Origin: Palaemon carinicauda
Taxonomy: Eukaryota > Arthropoda > Malacostraca > Decapoda > Palaemonidae
DNA: 64,000 nucleotides
NCBI RefSeq assembly: GCF_036898095.1
Contig: NC_090729.1
Location: 73,801,683-73,865,682, forward strand
Direction: 5' to 3'
Within the stretch, counting starts at the first letter, position 1; each line of letters begins with the position of its first letter. Below are positions 10,983 through 25,568 of the stretch, piece after piece. The notes beneath the pieces were generated by a model. It saw nothing but the letters and a program-made list of their open reading frames with translations. It was not told the origin of the DNA and did no database searches. Made by a program: the position numbers and the translations under genes.

Positions 10983-12543
10983 TCGCGTCCCGAATTACAC
11001 GTGTTCTAAGTACGCGATTCCTCAATTACGCGATCGATAGTTTTTGAAAATTAAATTTCCTGTATCTGCGAGGAACATTCTAAATCCGCGAGTCAAGCAC
11101 CGCGAAGCGTAGCAAATCTATTGTTTTCTTAATTGTATTGGGGGGGGGGTGGTTTCCCGATGTCTGAAAAGGGGGGGGGGGGAGAATGTGAGAGAAAGAT
11201 TTCTGTTCAAACATTTTAAGACTAGTTTTGGATGAAAAAATGTTAAAGTTTGCCCATCTGTTGTGTGAACTTGTCGCTAGGCTAGCCTAACTGTCCAACA
11301 CCTATATGTATAATATTCCATATTTGTACTAATTAATTTTTATACTTCCATTGTGATTATGGTGAAAAATCCTTATTCATTAAACTTTAAATTAAAAACC
11401 ATCAAAATCAACAGTGCCATTTGAAATATTGAAAAGTTTCCAAAAAAAATCAACAGAACAGCATCGTCATGGGAACACCTTTGTTGCTTTCGTGTGCAAG
11501 ACTACCGCTATCATCCAGTAGTAGTGCGTTGTGCTCCGTTTCATCTAAATTGTTTGAAATTCTTTTATATAGTACTTTTGAAACCAAAAATTAAATTAAA
11601 TAAAGACTATTTTATATCATGCTACTGCCAAACATGTCACTACAACCAAACCCATTACTTTGTTTAGTACGTTCCATCGCCGATCATAACGAACTTGCTA
11701 ACCAATTTTAACATCTGTCTATAGGTTAACTTTTGCAGCAAAAGATATCTTACCAGGTACTATGTAATATTAATGTTATAATTAATGTTGTTTTATTTAT
11801 CCTTAGAAAATCAAAATAAATTAAATATGAGCAATTTTGTTTCGTGTTTTTTTTTCCAAAAAAAAAAAACGCCTTCTTAAAAAGAAAACGTTTTTTTTTT
11901 TTACGTTTCATCGCCGATCATAAACGCATTTACTCCTGAAAGTGATATTGAAGAGCTTTTACTAAAGATGTTATTATAAATAAAGATTATAAATAGGTGG
12001 TAAAATATCTATAATTAAAGTGTAGCAGCATCAAGAAATGTTGGGGTTCGCCCTTTACATAAGAATGTACTGTACATTGGATTAGACAGAACGTAGAAAA
12101 AATCAATTAGGGAAAAATCGGTATTCGATATCCTCTTCATCAGCATCGTCAATCGGGCTTTTTATTTTTTTTATTCTCAGTCGCTAACTAGTTATCGCAC
12201 TGTCAAGATCTGCACACATTCCGATAATTCACATTTGAAGGTTTTCTGGGAGAGGATGGATAGAGAAAATACCGAACTATATAAAATGTTTTTTTAACCT
12301 GTTAAGCGTCACCCACGTGATAAACCGTTCACCACGACCTACTCGGTACCGCCTTCAACTGTATATTCCGTTCATGACTTTAATTGCCTTTTACAAGCCG
12401 TCAGTCTCGTGATATTATGTTTACTCGTATAGTAAGTATAGGATCACCACTTGGCAACACTCTCAGCATATGGGGACTGTGAATAGAAACTTATATGATG
12501 TCTGGCAACTATTTTTCTGAAGGTAGCTTGATGTTACAAAACT

Positions 12544-12837
12544 GTGGTTTCCTATCAGTGCGCTCGGGCGTTCATGCATAAGTGGTTATTTGTTGTTCCT
12601 TTTGTAATGAATGGTCTAAAGAGGAAGGTTATTTCTTTAGATGAAATAAATGATATTCTTGTTGAGGAATTTGATAATGATAACCTATTTGATAATGAGA
12701 GCACAAGTTCTGAATCCTCCAGTGATGAGTATATTGAAGAAACAAAGTTTTCTTTCGATGCCGAAAGCGAAAATGACTTCTCATTACCGAATGACTGGAC
12801 AACGAAATTTCACAAAACTATAAAGGGAAAGGAAACG

Positions 12838-12918
<81 letters not shown>

Positions 12919-12960
12919 AAGTGGATAAATAATGTACAAATGTATGACGAACATATTTGA
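12544..12960 (+). pseudogene. Acidic open frame, possible piggyBac-type N-terminus
   Basis: The unambiguous part is about 60 residues after an internal Met (LKRKVISLDEINDIL). It is followed by an Asp/Glu/Ser-rich stretch (DNDNLFDNE, ESSSDEYIEE). This resembles the acidic N-terminal tail of piggyBac-like transposases, which are followed by a DDD nuclease domain. No such domain follows; the frame runs into a (GA)n array read as Arg-Glu repeats. It is best seen as a truncated transposase start. The family call is weak and the residues after the repeat are not meaningful. Confidence 0.3.
12840..12916. repeat. (GA)n microsatellite
   Basis: About 77 bases of pure AG dinucleotide. A second, shorter (GA)n array lies at 12984-13007. 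Confidence 0.97.
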
Positions 12961-13684
12961 AAACTATACAGGAAACGATATGAAGAGAGAGAGAGAGAGA
13001 GAGAGAGACTTATCCCTTTCCTTTTGTTGCTTATCCAGGCGTAAGATTTACGATTGAAGATAAAAAGAACCCATTAGAATATTCAGTATTATGTAGCCAT
13101 TTGAAATGAAATAATAGTAGTATTAATTGTTTTTTTTTTACTCAACCATTTAATTAATATCCATACTTTTAACTATAATTACGAATTATAAGCATAAAGA
13201 AATGATATTAACTTTGAAAAATTATCATTAGTGAAATGACCGCTCAGGGCAAAAAAAAGCGTGACGGTACGTTAGCGGCAACCTGGTCCAGGGGGGACGC
13301 TTAGATGTTTTCTGGCAGAAAATTACGGTAGATTATCGTACAGCAGGCTAGTGCACACTTGCAGCTAGTGGCCGTGTTTACGTGTGGGAGTGTCATCATG
13401 GATATACAGTACTATACTGTAATTTTTAACTATTGCTAGACACTGTATCAAACCTTGAAAACCCTTTTTTGTTTTTTGTATCTAAAGGAAATAATTCTAC
13501 ATTATTCGGAAAATACTGAAAACAGTAAGCTATGCATAGTACAGTAGTAAATACTACAGTCATAGAAAATTATCAAAACTTTAACAACTTTTAATTATTT
13601 TATTTATCCATAAAAGAAATTTTGTACAGTATTTTATAAAAAAATCTATAAGAAGGATTTCTTACAGTATTATTAAGATAAAAG

Positions 13685-14520
<836 letters not shown>

Positions 14521-14716
14521 ACCTATATATTAAATACATACATACATACACACACAGTGTATATACAGTATATATATATAGCTAGAAAGCTAAAAATGGA
14601 GTGAAAAAAAATTGACGGGTAGGTTGCTGTTTGCCGCCATGATGTTTCGAAATACACGAATTTCCAATTACACGAGGCCTTTCATCGAGAAAATTCTCGC
14701 ATAATTCGGGACCCTA

Positions 14717-14977
<261 letters not shown>

Positions 14978-14988
14978 TACATAAATAT

Positions 14989-15900
14989 AACAAATTTGGA
15001 AATAATTTTCATTTTTCCTAACATAAAACCTGGAGCTATTTATAATAGGGTATTACTTTCGGCGCAGCTGAAAGACGAGCAATGATAATTTTAGTGAGGG
15101 ATAACTACCCCATCCACTAGTTAGCGGGTGGGGGGTGGGGTAGACTGGCTACCCCACTCACTCACACCTCTTGGCTGAGTAACCACTTTGCTTTAAGGCA
15201 GAACTTCTCGGGGGACAGAGTGGCGGCCCAATTTGTATAAATAGCTCAAGGTTTGTATGCTAGGAAAAATACAAATTATTTCCAATTTTGTTATTTGTTC
15301 CGACACATATACAAACCTTCGCTATTTATAATAGGGTGACTTACTCTTAGGAGGGAGGAAGTCCTCACCAACTGGCCTCGGTCATTACCCGGGGTCCTCT
15401 CTATTTCTATCTGTGATCGAAAGTAGAAGGGACCCTACCCTCGCTAAAATCAAGTGCCGATATGAGGTAATGCACTGATAGCGGCCTGCAGAATCTTGTG
15501 TGTGAGTGGAACTAACAGTGTGGCTTGTCTTTAACATAGGAACTTGAGTACAGAACCTAATGTTCTTAAAGACTTACCCAATACCTTCCCTCTAAAAGGT
15601 ATTGGGGACATAACAAAGTATTCTTCTATACTTAGGAGACACAAGGGAAATGGGTCTTGCCTGCAGCAAAGTGAGGTCAGCTATGCTGAGGCTTGCAGGG
15701 CTGTTTTCCCCAGAGGGGAGAAGGTGAAAGGAAGAAAGGAGCCAGACATTCTTACTCATTCACCCCAGACTAATCCGGGTAGCCTCAGCCCTCAGCATGA
15801 CAAGTATACATGCGTAGTTCGACTTAAAAGTCGTGTCCGGAACTCAGTTGGAGAACGTTAGAAACGTTCGTAACAGAGGTTTCTCCTTCTTAGGACAGAA
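14989..15900 (-). mobile_element. DIRS family B fragment with 3' end and ICR
   Basis: The outer end (TTTGGAAATAATTTTCATTT type) is followed by a terminal-repeat body. An inverted copy of the outer end lies at about 15243-15285 (AGGAAAAATACAAATTATTT). Then comes the sequence of the opposite terminus (TTTGTTCCGACACATATACAAA). This is the order seen at 50626-50985 in the larger family B copy. The homology continues into 15310-15790 (shared words such as TACCCGGGG, GAGGTCAGCTATGC and CCCCAG). No coding domain is recognisable and the right end is lost. Confidence 0.65.
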
Positions 15901-16959
15901 ACGTTCGAACTTCTCCGTCTCCGATCGGTAAACTAGCATTTATATTAAAAGTTCCCTATTAGGGAATGCAAATGCATCTGAGAAGTTTCCAGCCAAAGCC
16001 TTTGTAGGAGACTAAGACTTCCGATCGGGAGAACGGATAAAATGCCTATAAGGAGATGGAAAGTAAATGCCGTATGTCTGGCTACAGAAAAGTAGCCAAG
16101 TAATGTACTGTACTGAATAATCTGGTTTCAGTAAGGGATATAAATATACAACTTAACAGAACGGAGTTCTAATTGGAAGATGTATACAGTATAGCCCTTA
16201 TTGGCAGAAAGATCGCTTCCACGCATATACAGTATGTACTTGTCTATTTGCGCTAGGGCATGCGTATTCTCTGCCTCTAGGAAACGTCTGCGACAAATCC
16301 GGTTGTGGGAATAATATATGTGCGACGAATCGCAACATTATTGCCGAAAGAATTTTGATCGTTGACTAACTGTAATATTTTCTTGAATGGGAGCGAACAT
16401 GTTCTCAAACAAAAATATACAGTTATAGAGGCGGATCATATCCCCTTTGGTTTACCCCTCCTCTTTATATGAGGGGCTTGCCAGTGTTCATTACACAGAA
16501 ACAGATGTCTGATTACCTGTGGGCGGGGTTTGAAACGTTCGTAACGTAATGAAAAGATGCCCACGCTGTTGCTATCGTTCTTTTTAACGCCAGCTAACAA
16601 TGTTCCTTCGGGACTAATTGTTCGAAACAATAACCCCGTAAGAAAAGAATAGAAAGTCTCGGAAGACTATAGTCGTTATACCCAGGGTACAATGATGGGG
16701 GAGGCTGCCTCCATCAAACGGTAGAACCGAGATTAAGACCATAATCTCGCGGTTTTGTCTTGGCTAGAGTGCATGCTCCGGGAAGGCTTATGGCCTTCAT
16801 GAAGTTTTAACACCCATTGAAGTTTTGTAAAAACTTCTCAAGAACGAGTCTCCCGAAAAAGGGTGAAGTCTCATATGTGGGGGTTTACTTCAAGAAGGCC
16901 AGATATAATTGCCATCGACCGCTTACCTAAAGAGGTTGCCATTGAATGCTTTCTCGATA
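15901..16959. other. Unassigned sequence between DIRS-B fragment and Tigger derivative
   Basis: About 1 kb without a supported gene. Scattered AACGTTCG-type words occur (near 15860, 15900, 16530). It may be the continuation of the DIRS-B fragment, since no boundary is visible, but I could not align it to the copy at 50626-58445. Confidence 0.4.
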
Positions 16960-17182
16960 GCAATTTTCGTCGTACCGGTTGTATCCGAATTTTTCGACAC
17001 GCAAAGTACGATTCGAACACGTTCCTACGCTACACCCGAAGATGGTACTCATAGCGCCGGATGTATTTTTTATTTCCGCCGATAGAAGGCAGCATTTCTA
17101 CCTCGGAGGGTCTCTCAATTAGCGTGGCTTGGGACATTCCTCTGTTCTCGTCGGCTTTCTTTTACGGTATTTTACATAAATC

Positions 17183-17285
17183 ATGGGTCCTAAAAGGCTT
17201 AGTTTCGCAAGTGGTAGTGGTAGTGGTGAGAAAAGGAATAAGTAAATGCTTTCTTTAAAAGTAAAGCAAGGAATTATTGAAAAGC

Positions 17286-17361
<76 letters not shown>

Positions 17362-17829
17362 AAAAACATAAATCACATTTTGAGTGTGAGTGAACTTGCA
17401 AAAGAACATCATGACGAACTTACTACAGAGGAGCTCAAGGAACTCCATGCTATGTCTGAGCACATGACAGATAACAAAGAAGGGATCGAGGAAATAGAAC
17501 ATGTGTTAGGTTCGGCGCAAATAAAAGAGGTGTTAGGAAAATATCAAGACGTGGTCGACTTCATCGACAAATACCATCCAAAGAAATTGCAGGTTTGTCG
17601 TGTAGTTGCGCAGTTTGATGATTATTCTCTAACTTATTTTCGAAAAGCTGTACCAAGCAACTTTCTATCGATAGCTTCTTTAAAAAAAAAAACTACGAAG
17701 CGAACTCGTGATGAAGAGGAAGGAAGTGGTTCAAAGAAAATGGCAAAGAGTGAAGCGAAAGAAAGTGAAACAAAGAAAACAGCAAAGACTGAAGAGAAAA
17801 AAATTCAATCAATTTTAAGTGTAGAGTGA
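17183..17829 (+). pseudogene. Tigger transposase remnant, N- and C-terminus only
   Basis: The ATG at 17183 opens MGPKRLSFASGSGSGEKR, the N-terminus of Tigger-type transposases. An in-frame TAA follows at 17240-17242. The DNA-binding and DDE catalytic parts are absent. After a (GA)n array (17287-17359) the reading resumes with SELAKEHHDELTTEELKEL and FIDKYHPKKLQVC. It ends in a Lys/Glu-rich tail at 17829. The C-terminal segment is the part that follows the DDE domain in the Tigger copy at 20273-22009. The element is therefore a deletion derivative that could only move with a transposase supplied in trans. Confidence 0.8.
17287..17359. repeat. (GA)n microsatellite at the Tigger deletion joint
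   Basis: About 73 bases of pure GA sit where the DNA-binding and catalytic regions have been lost. Confidence 0.97.
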
Positions 17830-18342
17830 AAGTTATTAAAATTAATCATCAAAAAAAGAGAAAAGAAAATGTAAAAAAAATATAAGATATAAAAATAAAA
17901 AAAATAAATGAGCTAAGTAAGGTTAAAGTTCACTTAGTGTAAGTTAGAATAAGTTACGGTAGTGTACGTTTATCGTAGTCAACCACTCTACCTCCTCGCC
18001 GCCTGTTCGTCTCCTCTCTCCGTAGCAAGACCAACACCTGCGCTGGACTTTCTAAGGTAAAGTGACACTAAAAACCCATTTCTTATTTCTTGATAAATAT
18101 TCTTTTTTACATGTCTATTATCTAATTTAGAGTGCATATTGTCATGTGTAATTATGTGTACTAATTCATTAAGGAGTTATCATAGGTTTTTGGGCTCAAC
18201 CACGGATTAATCCTATTTCATTGTATTCTTATGGGAAAATTCGTTTCTGTATCCGAACATTTTCTACATCCGAAGTTGGTTGTGGAACGGATTATATTCG
18301 TATGTAGAGGTACCACTGTATATATATATACATATACATATA

Positions 18343-19919
<1,577 letters not shown>

Positions 19920-19966
19920 CAGTACTGTATATACATATACAGATATATACATACTGTATACAAATA

Positions 19967-22459
19967 CAGGGGAACCTCTACATGCAATTGCCTTTACATA
20001 CGATTGTTCCAATATCCGACGTAAAATTTGATTGAATTCTCGTCTGGACACCCGACGTCATGCTCCACCATCCGACATAGACCATACGCGGTCGTAGTTT
20101 CTTGTGTATGATGGTAGACCACAGCACGTCGGAGGGACGCCAGTGAGTGTCGCATGCGTCGGTCAGTTCTCTGTTCTCGTGTGCATCGTGTGGTTGTACC
20201 CTGTTCGGTCCATTATTAACAGTGCTTATTATCCTCTTTTTTCTTGTTTCATTTTTAATTTGACGTATAATCATTGGTCCTAAGAAGCTTAGTTTTGGTA
20301 CTGGTATTAGTAGTGGTGAGAAAAGGAAGAAGGAAATGCTTTGATTAGAATTGAAGCAAGAAATTAGAAAAGCATGAGCCCAGTGTGCATGCGAGTGATC
20401 TGGCTAAACAATATGGCCGGAATATGTCTACGATCTCGACGATCATCAAGCAGAAGGCAGCCACTAAAGCAGCCAAACCATCGAAGGGGATCACCCTTAT
20501 TTCAAAACATCTTAGCCCTACCCTGGAAGAGATGGAATGTCTTTAGTTAATGTGGATAAAGGACAAAGAGATTGTTGGCGATACGATCACTGAAACGATC
20601 ACTTGCGAGATGGCCAGCGTTACCTATTGTGACTTGAAGGCGGCGGGCTCTGGGGGGTGACGCGGGGGAAGAGTTCAACCGATCCTACATCGAAGGAATT
20701 CAAGGCTTCTTGCGGTTGGTTCGAGAAATTTAAGAGACGGACCGGGATTCATTCTGTTGGAAGATGAAGGCCACATAGAGCAGCAAGTTTTCAATTGTGA
20801 TGAAACAGGTCTGTTTTCGAAAAAGATGCCTAGTCGAACATATATCACTGCCGAAGAGAAGAAAATGCCTGGATATAAGCCTATGAAGGATCGGTTGACT
20901 CTTGCCCTATGCGCTAACGCCAGCGGGGACTGCAAAATCAAGCCGTTATTGGTTTATCATTCCAAAAACCCTAGGGAATTTAAGGCACATAGAGTCAATA
21001 AGGACATGCTGCATGTTTTCTGACTTGCTAATTCTAAGGCTTGGGTTGCTAGGCACTTCTTTGTTGAATGGGTAAACCAAGTTTTACGCCCAGCTGTCAA
21101 GAAGTACCTTCAGGAGAGGAATTTGCCTTCAAAGTGCTTGCTTTGCTTGGATAATGCTACCGCTCATCCCCCAGGACTCGAAGATGATATCATTGACCAG
21201 TTCAAGTTCATCAGAGTGCTGTATCTTCCACCGAACACCACCCCTATCCTACAGCCCATGGACCAGCAAGTCATCTCTAATTTTAAGAAGCTCTACACCA
21301 AGCACTTATTTAAGCAGTGCTTTAATGTCACGCAAAGCACCAACTTCACTTTGCATGAATTTTGGAGGAGTCATTTCAATATAGTGCACTGCTTGAAGAT
21401 CATAGATCAGGCTTGGGAGGGAGTAACTCGATGGACTCTGAATTCAGCTTGGAAGAAGCTTTGGCCTGATGCTGTTTCTCCCAGAAATTTTGAAGGTTTT
21501 GACCCCAAACCTGAACCTGTGCTTGCTGTAGAGGAAAACGTAGAAGAGATTGTATCCCTTGGCAAGTCCATGGGTCTGGAGGTCTATGAAGATGACATCA
21601 CTGAACTCGTCGAGAAGCATCATGAAGAGCTCACCACTGAGAAACTCAAGGAGTTGCATGCCATGCAGCATGATGAGTTCCAAGCGCAGTTGAGTGAGTC
21701 GGAGGACATCGAGGAGGTAGAGCACATCTTAAGTTCGGCTGCAATAAAAGAGATGTTTGCCCATCATCAACACGTGGTTCACTTCATTGATAAGTATCAC
21801 CCACAGAAAATTTAGGTTTGCCGTGTAGTTTCGCAATTCGATGATGTCTGCTTAACCCATTTCAGAAAAATTCTGGAAAGCTGTACCAATTAACTTTCTC
21901 TCGATAGTTTCTTTAAAAAATCTACGAAGCGATCTAGTGATCGTGATGAAGAGAAAGAAAGCGAAGCGAAGAAAACTAAGACTGAAGTGAATGAAAGTGA
22001 TGAAAATTAAAAATAAAAAAAATTGTAAAAAAAAATAATACACGAATATAAATAAGCTAAGTTAGGTTACGGTTCACGTAGTGTAAGTTAAAGTAAGTTA
22101 CGGTACGTTATTGCAATCACCACCTCTACCTCCTCGCCGACCGTCTGCCTCCTGCGTAGCAAAGCCTACACCTTCGTTGGCCTGTCTCTAAGGTAAAGTG
22201 ACAATACAAACCCCTTTATTATCTATTATTTCTTTATAATTAATCTTCTTTACATCTCTAGTATATAATGCAATTGAATTATTTCTATGTGTTATTATGT
22301 GTAGTAATTTATTAAGGAGTTATCACAGGTTTTTGGGCTGTAGAATGAATTATACAAATTACAGTGTATTCTTATGGAATATTTGCTCCAACATACAATC
22401 GTTTTCACATGCGATCTAGGTCCCGAAACAAATTAAGTTTGTATGAAGAGGTTCCACTG
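19967..22459 (+). mobile_element. Tigger-type DNA transposon, nearly full length
   Basis: The left TIR CAGGGGAACCTCTACATGC and the right TIR (reverse complement CAGTGGAACCTCTTCATAC) differ at three of 19 positions. TA flanks the left side; the right side reads TG, a decayed target site. The 2.5 kb length and the internal transposase match the Tigger group. Confidence 0.88.
20273..22009 (+). pseudogene. Tigger transposase, degenerate
   Basis: The start codon position holds ATT (20273) instead of ATG, followed by GPKKLSFG as in related copies. Stops and frame changes break the helix-turn-helix region (20330-20470). Near 20740 the reading jumps from the CENP-B-type domain straight into EDEGHIEQQVFNCDETGLF, which holds the first catalytic aspartate, so a stretch is missing. 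The DDE core continues with MPGYKPMKDRLTLALCANAS, then LCLDNATAH with the second aspartate, then LQPMDQQVISNFKK. A stop breaks the frame near 21021-21023. The C-terminal segment has KHHEELTTEKLKELHAM and FIDKYHPQKI, the same part kept in the deleted derivatives. Confidence 0.85.
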
Positions 22460-22490
22460 TGTGTGTGTGTGCTTGTGTATATATATATAA

Positions 22491-23015
22491 CGGATTTTGA
22501 GCAAAGCGAAAAATCTATTTTTGGGTGAGATAGCCAAGCCGTCATGATGGAAGCTTCCTTTAGGTAGCTTTCTAAGGAATATTTGCTACAGTGATACTCC
22601 CAGAGAATTAACCATAGGTCTCCAGAATTCTAACTCCTGGCGCAGGTATCCTTAATATAGCTTTAAGGATATCGCATAATATCAGTGGACGTATTTTTTG
22701 ATCCGACACATAGCAATCTTCACCCCGAATAGATTTAACTCTTTGAGGGGTAAGAGTGGCGAATGAAAGGGGAGCCGTTATCACGTTATCAAGGTATCCG
22801 GTGGACCTCCTTTCAGTACTACTACGGCTCATCATTCCGAACTTGCATTTAAGCTGGAATAGCCGCACATAGAGTAGTTTCGGGTGTGGTCATTTAATAA
22901 ATAAAGAAAGGTGGGTCCATCAGGACAATATGGCTATCTCACCCAAAAATAGTTTTCGCTTTGCCCAAAATGCATTTTTTGGGCTCTGCCATGTTGTCCT
23001 GATGGAAGCTTACCA
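22491..23015 (-). repeat. 3' inverted terminal repeat plus ICR, DIRS-A copy 2
   Basis: The outer end, the repeat body (to about 22870) and an inverted copy of the outer end (22925-22971, CTCACCCAAAAATAG and on) follow in order. Then comes the sequence of the opposite terminus (GGGCTCTGCCATGTTGTCC at 22981). The block from about 22915 to 23015 is the internal complementary region, complementary to both ends of the element. Confidence 0.75.
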
Positions 23016-23671
23016 GAGAATTAACTTGAAAGTACTATATCTGTGGGTTTGTATAAGTGCCTTTACTTTGAATGAGTTCTTTATAAGGTCTCCTGGACCC
23101 ACATATATGACATTACCGTTATTTGTCATATCCACCAAGCTTGGAACTAGCTTAGGGCTTCCTGCCCCCTTCAGGGAAAGTGTCGACTTCGACTTTAAGG
23201 ATTCAAAGTTTGTATATCCATAAGGACAAAAGGGAAACTTTCTCGAGATTACCTTTTCGTGCTTTGGATATCGGTACGATCAAGATTCTATTTAAAGGAA
23301 TAGAATAAAACTCTGGACTCTTTTATTTCATATACTGAGGGTTAAAAGAAGATGCAGATACAATTTTCTATTTATTTTCATAAGCAAAATAAATTGTAAA
23401 TGTACAGTGAACCCTCGCTACTTCGCGGTTCGACCATCGCGGATTCACCACTTCGCGGATTTTTTTCATAACCCATGTATATACATATATCGCGGATTTT
23501 CCGGAAATATAAAAAATACCGCGAAGTGACCGATGGTGCGAGATTGGAGAAAGTAAGGAAAATTGAATTGTGATTGATTTTCAATATAAATGAAACTTTG
23601 AGGAGCAACAAAGATATCATTTGTTAGAGAGATAGAGAGAGGTAAGGAATGGGAGGTAGTGAAAAGTAGCC

Positions 23672-23675
<4 letters not shown>

Positions 23676-23728
<53 letters not shown>
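23676..23728. repeat. (GA)n microsatellite
   Basis: About 53 bases of pure GA inside the T3 element. Confidence 0.97.
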
Positions 23729-23735
<7 letters not shown>

Positions 23736-24204
23736 TTTAAATGTAATAAACAAAAAAAATTGATAGGTTATAACACATTGGTGCTTATGTAATATCAACT
23801 GTATACTGTAGACGGTTTGAATAAGTTAAGAAATGGTATAAATGATACTTTGTTAGTGTATTCGTACACACTCAAGAGCGGCAGCTAGATGACAGCTGAT
23901 CTAATCACAGCCAAAAGTAAAAAAAAAAAAAGAAGTCAACAATACTTGATTTTTAAAACAAACCCGAAATTTAAAAATAAAAGTACACGCTTTCTTAATG
24001 TGCAATTAACTATTTAAAGAGTGGCAATTTTCTAGAATAAAAGGATATTTCCCAAAAAATAGTGGTTTGCTGATGAAATCGGATGCCGTATTTTTAGCTA
24101 TGATTGAAATGGATGTAGACTCGGCCTAATTATTTCGTTTCGTATTTAATTGACACTAAGAAAACTAATTTTAGCTTCTTCATCTAAATGTAAGTATTGT
24201 ATAA

Positions 24205-24208
<4 letters not shown>

Positions 24209-24274
<66 letters not shown>
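24209..24274. repeat. (GA)n microsatellite
   Basis: About 66 bases of pure GA inside the T3 element. Confidence 0.97.
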
Positions 24275-24276
<2 letters not shown>

Positions 24277-24476
24277 CAGCTGTTGTACTCAAATGGCGTG
24301 TTTTTGTTTCGTGAGAATTTCATCGCCACGACTTTAACAACAACATACTGTACTGAACTTTACAGTATTATACACACTACTGTAATATGATAAAGTAAAA
24401 TATTTGTAATCTATTTTATATGAAATGGGGCTATTTTTTTTTTTTTTTTTTAAATTTACATTTACGTATGTAAAAC

Positions 24477-24478
<2 letters not shown>

Positions 24479-24543
<65 letters not shown>
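24479..24543. repeat. (CT)n microsatellite
   Basis: About 65 bases of pure CT inside the T3 element, opposite in sense to the (GA)n array 200 bases upstream. Confidence 0.97.
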
Positions 24544-24546
<3 letters not shown>

Positions 24547-25568
24547 GATTGTTTTCCTGCTTTACTACGTATGTATGATTTTATATAGATACGGTAAATA
24601 ATATTTGTAATAACATATTTTATTAAAGGTTTTACTGTAATATCATTATTTATCACTTTCATCATGCGCGTTAAATTCCTTAGTTTGTTTACTGAGCGTA
24701 CTTTATGACGCCGTCGTTTCAGGTGGCGTCATAAAGAAAAACATTTCATTTGGAAGTCCTAAGAAAAATTAAGTAAAACATTAGTAATAACCAAATCAAC
24801 ATACTGTACTGAATAATCAATATAATCGATGCAGAAACTAACCTATACACAGATGTGTAAATGCGTTTGTTTCTTCATTATAATCAGAGATAAACGTAAA
24901 CAAAACATTGGTTGCCATTTTTTATCGTGCTTTTAGGCGTGTTTAGGAAACGCATGATATAAAGTCGCCCTTAATATTTGTGCCTGTTTTAGTTTAGGGT
25001 ACGTTAGTACATGCATTAAGTGTTCTGTACATTAAAGGGTAGTTTGTTAACAGTACTACGTACAAGGGAAAGTTTTAAAAGTCTGAATATACATGTTAAA
25101 TAAATAGGTAAATATGCTGTCACTACTTCGCGGATTTTCACCTATCGCGGCCGGGTCTGGAACCTATCTACCGCGATAAACGAGGGTTCACTGTATACAT
25201 CATAAGTAGAAGTCTAACCTTGCATCGATCAACATCATGGTTATATATATTTCTGACCTGTAAGGGAAGAATATACATATATGAATTATAAAAAATGCCA
25301 CTCAGATGAATGTGAAGCTGAACATGTCTAGTTTCACTCTGATATTGAATATGCATCAACACTGTGTTCAAATGTTCACACGGCACTGGTTTTATTGGTT
25401 AGATTCTGCACCTGTTTAGAACAGTCTATTAATCACCATAGTGATTTTCACTCGAAGGTATTAATACCTATGCACCCGATGCACTGTTAAGTCCCAAAAC
25501 AGTTCACTGCTCATCACAGCACTAGACGACAGGTTTTATGACACTACCTACCGCCAGCAAAAAGTGTT

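Larger units (their letters stand above)
12294..13308. mobile_element. Possible piggyBac-like element nested in T1 copy 1
   Basis: The left edge TTAACCTGTTAAGCGTCACC and the right edge (reverse complement ACATCTAAGCGTCCCCCC) share an AAGCGTC core. The left edge starts at a TTAA. The right target site is degraded. The interior has an acidic open frame (12544-12960) and a (GA)n array. The assignment rests on the TTAA and TIR style only. Confidence 0.4.
16960..18318 (+). mobile_element. Internally deleted Tigger element, copy D1, 5' truncated
   Basis: The right end (GTATGTAGAGGTACCACTG then TA) is a Tigger-type TIR. The left TIR is missing: homology to the sister copy at 44774-46124 begins at CAATTTTCGTCGTACCGG (16961). 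The interior has a transposase start joined to a transposase end across a (GA)n array. Confidence 0.8.
23405..25193. mobile_element. TA-target TIR element, non-autonomous, family T3, inserted in DIRS-A copy 2
   Basis: Both ends carry the identical 13 bases CAGTGAACCCTCG in inverted orientation, flanked by TA (23403-23404 and 25194-25195). The next bases on both sides repeat CGCGG-rich words (CTTCGCGG, TATCGCGG). It interrupts the DIRS 3' region, so it is younger than that copy. The interior holds three (GA/CT)n arrays and no transposase. Blocks at 23762-23868 and 24720-24980 recur in the T1 element at 41554-44348. Confidence 0.85.
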
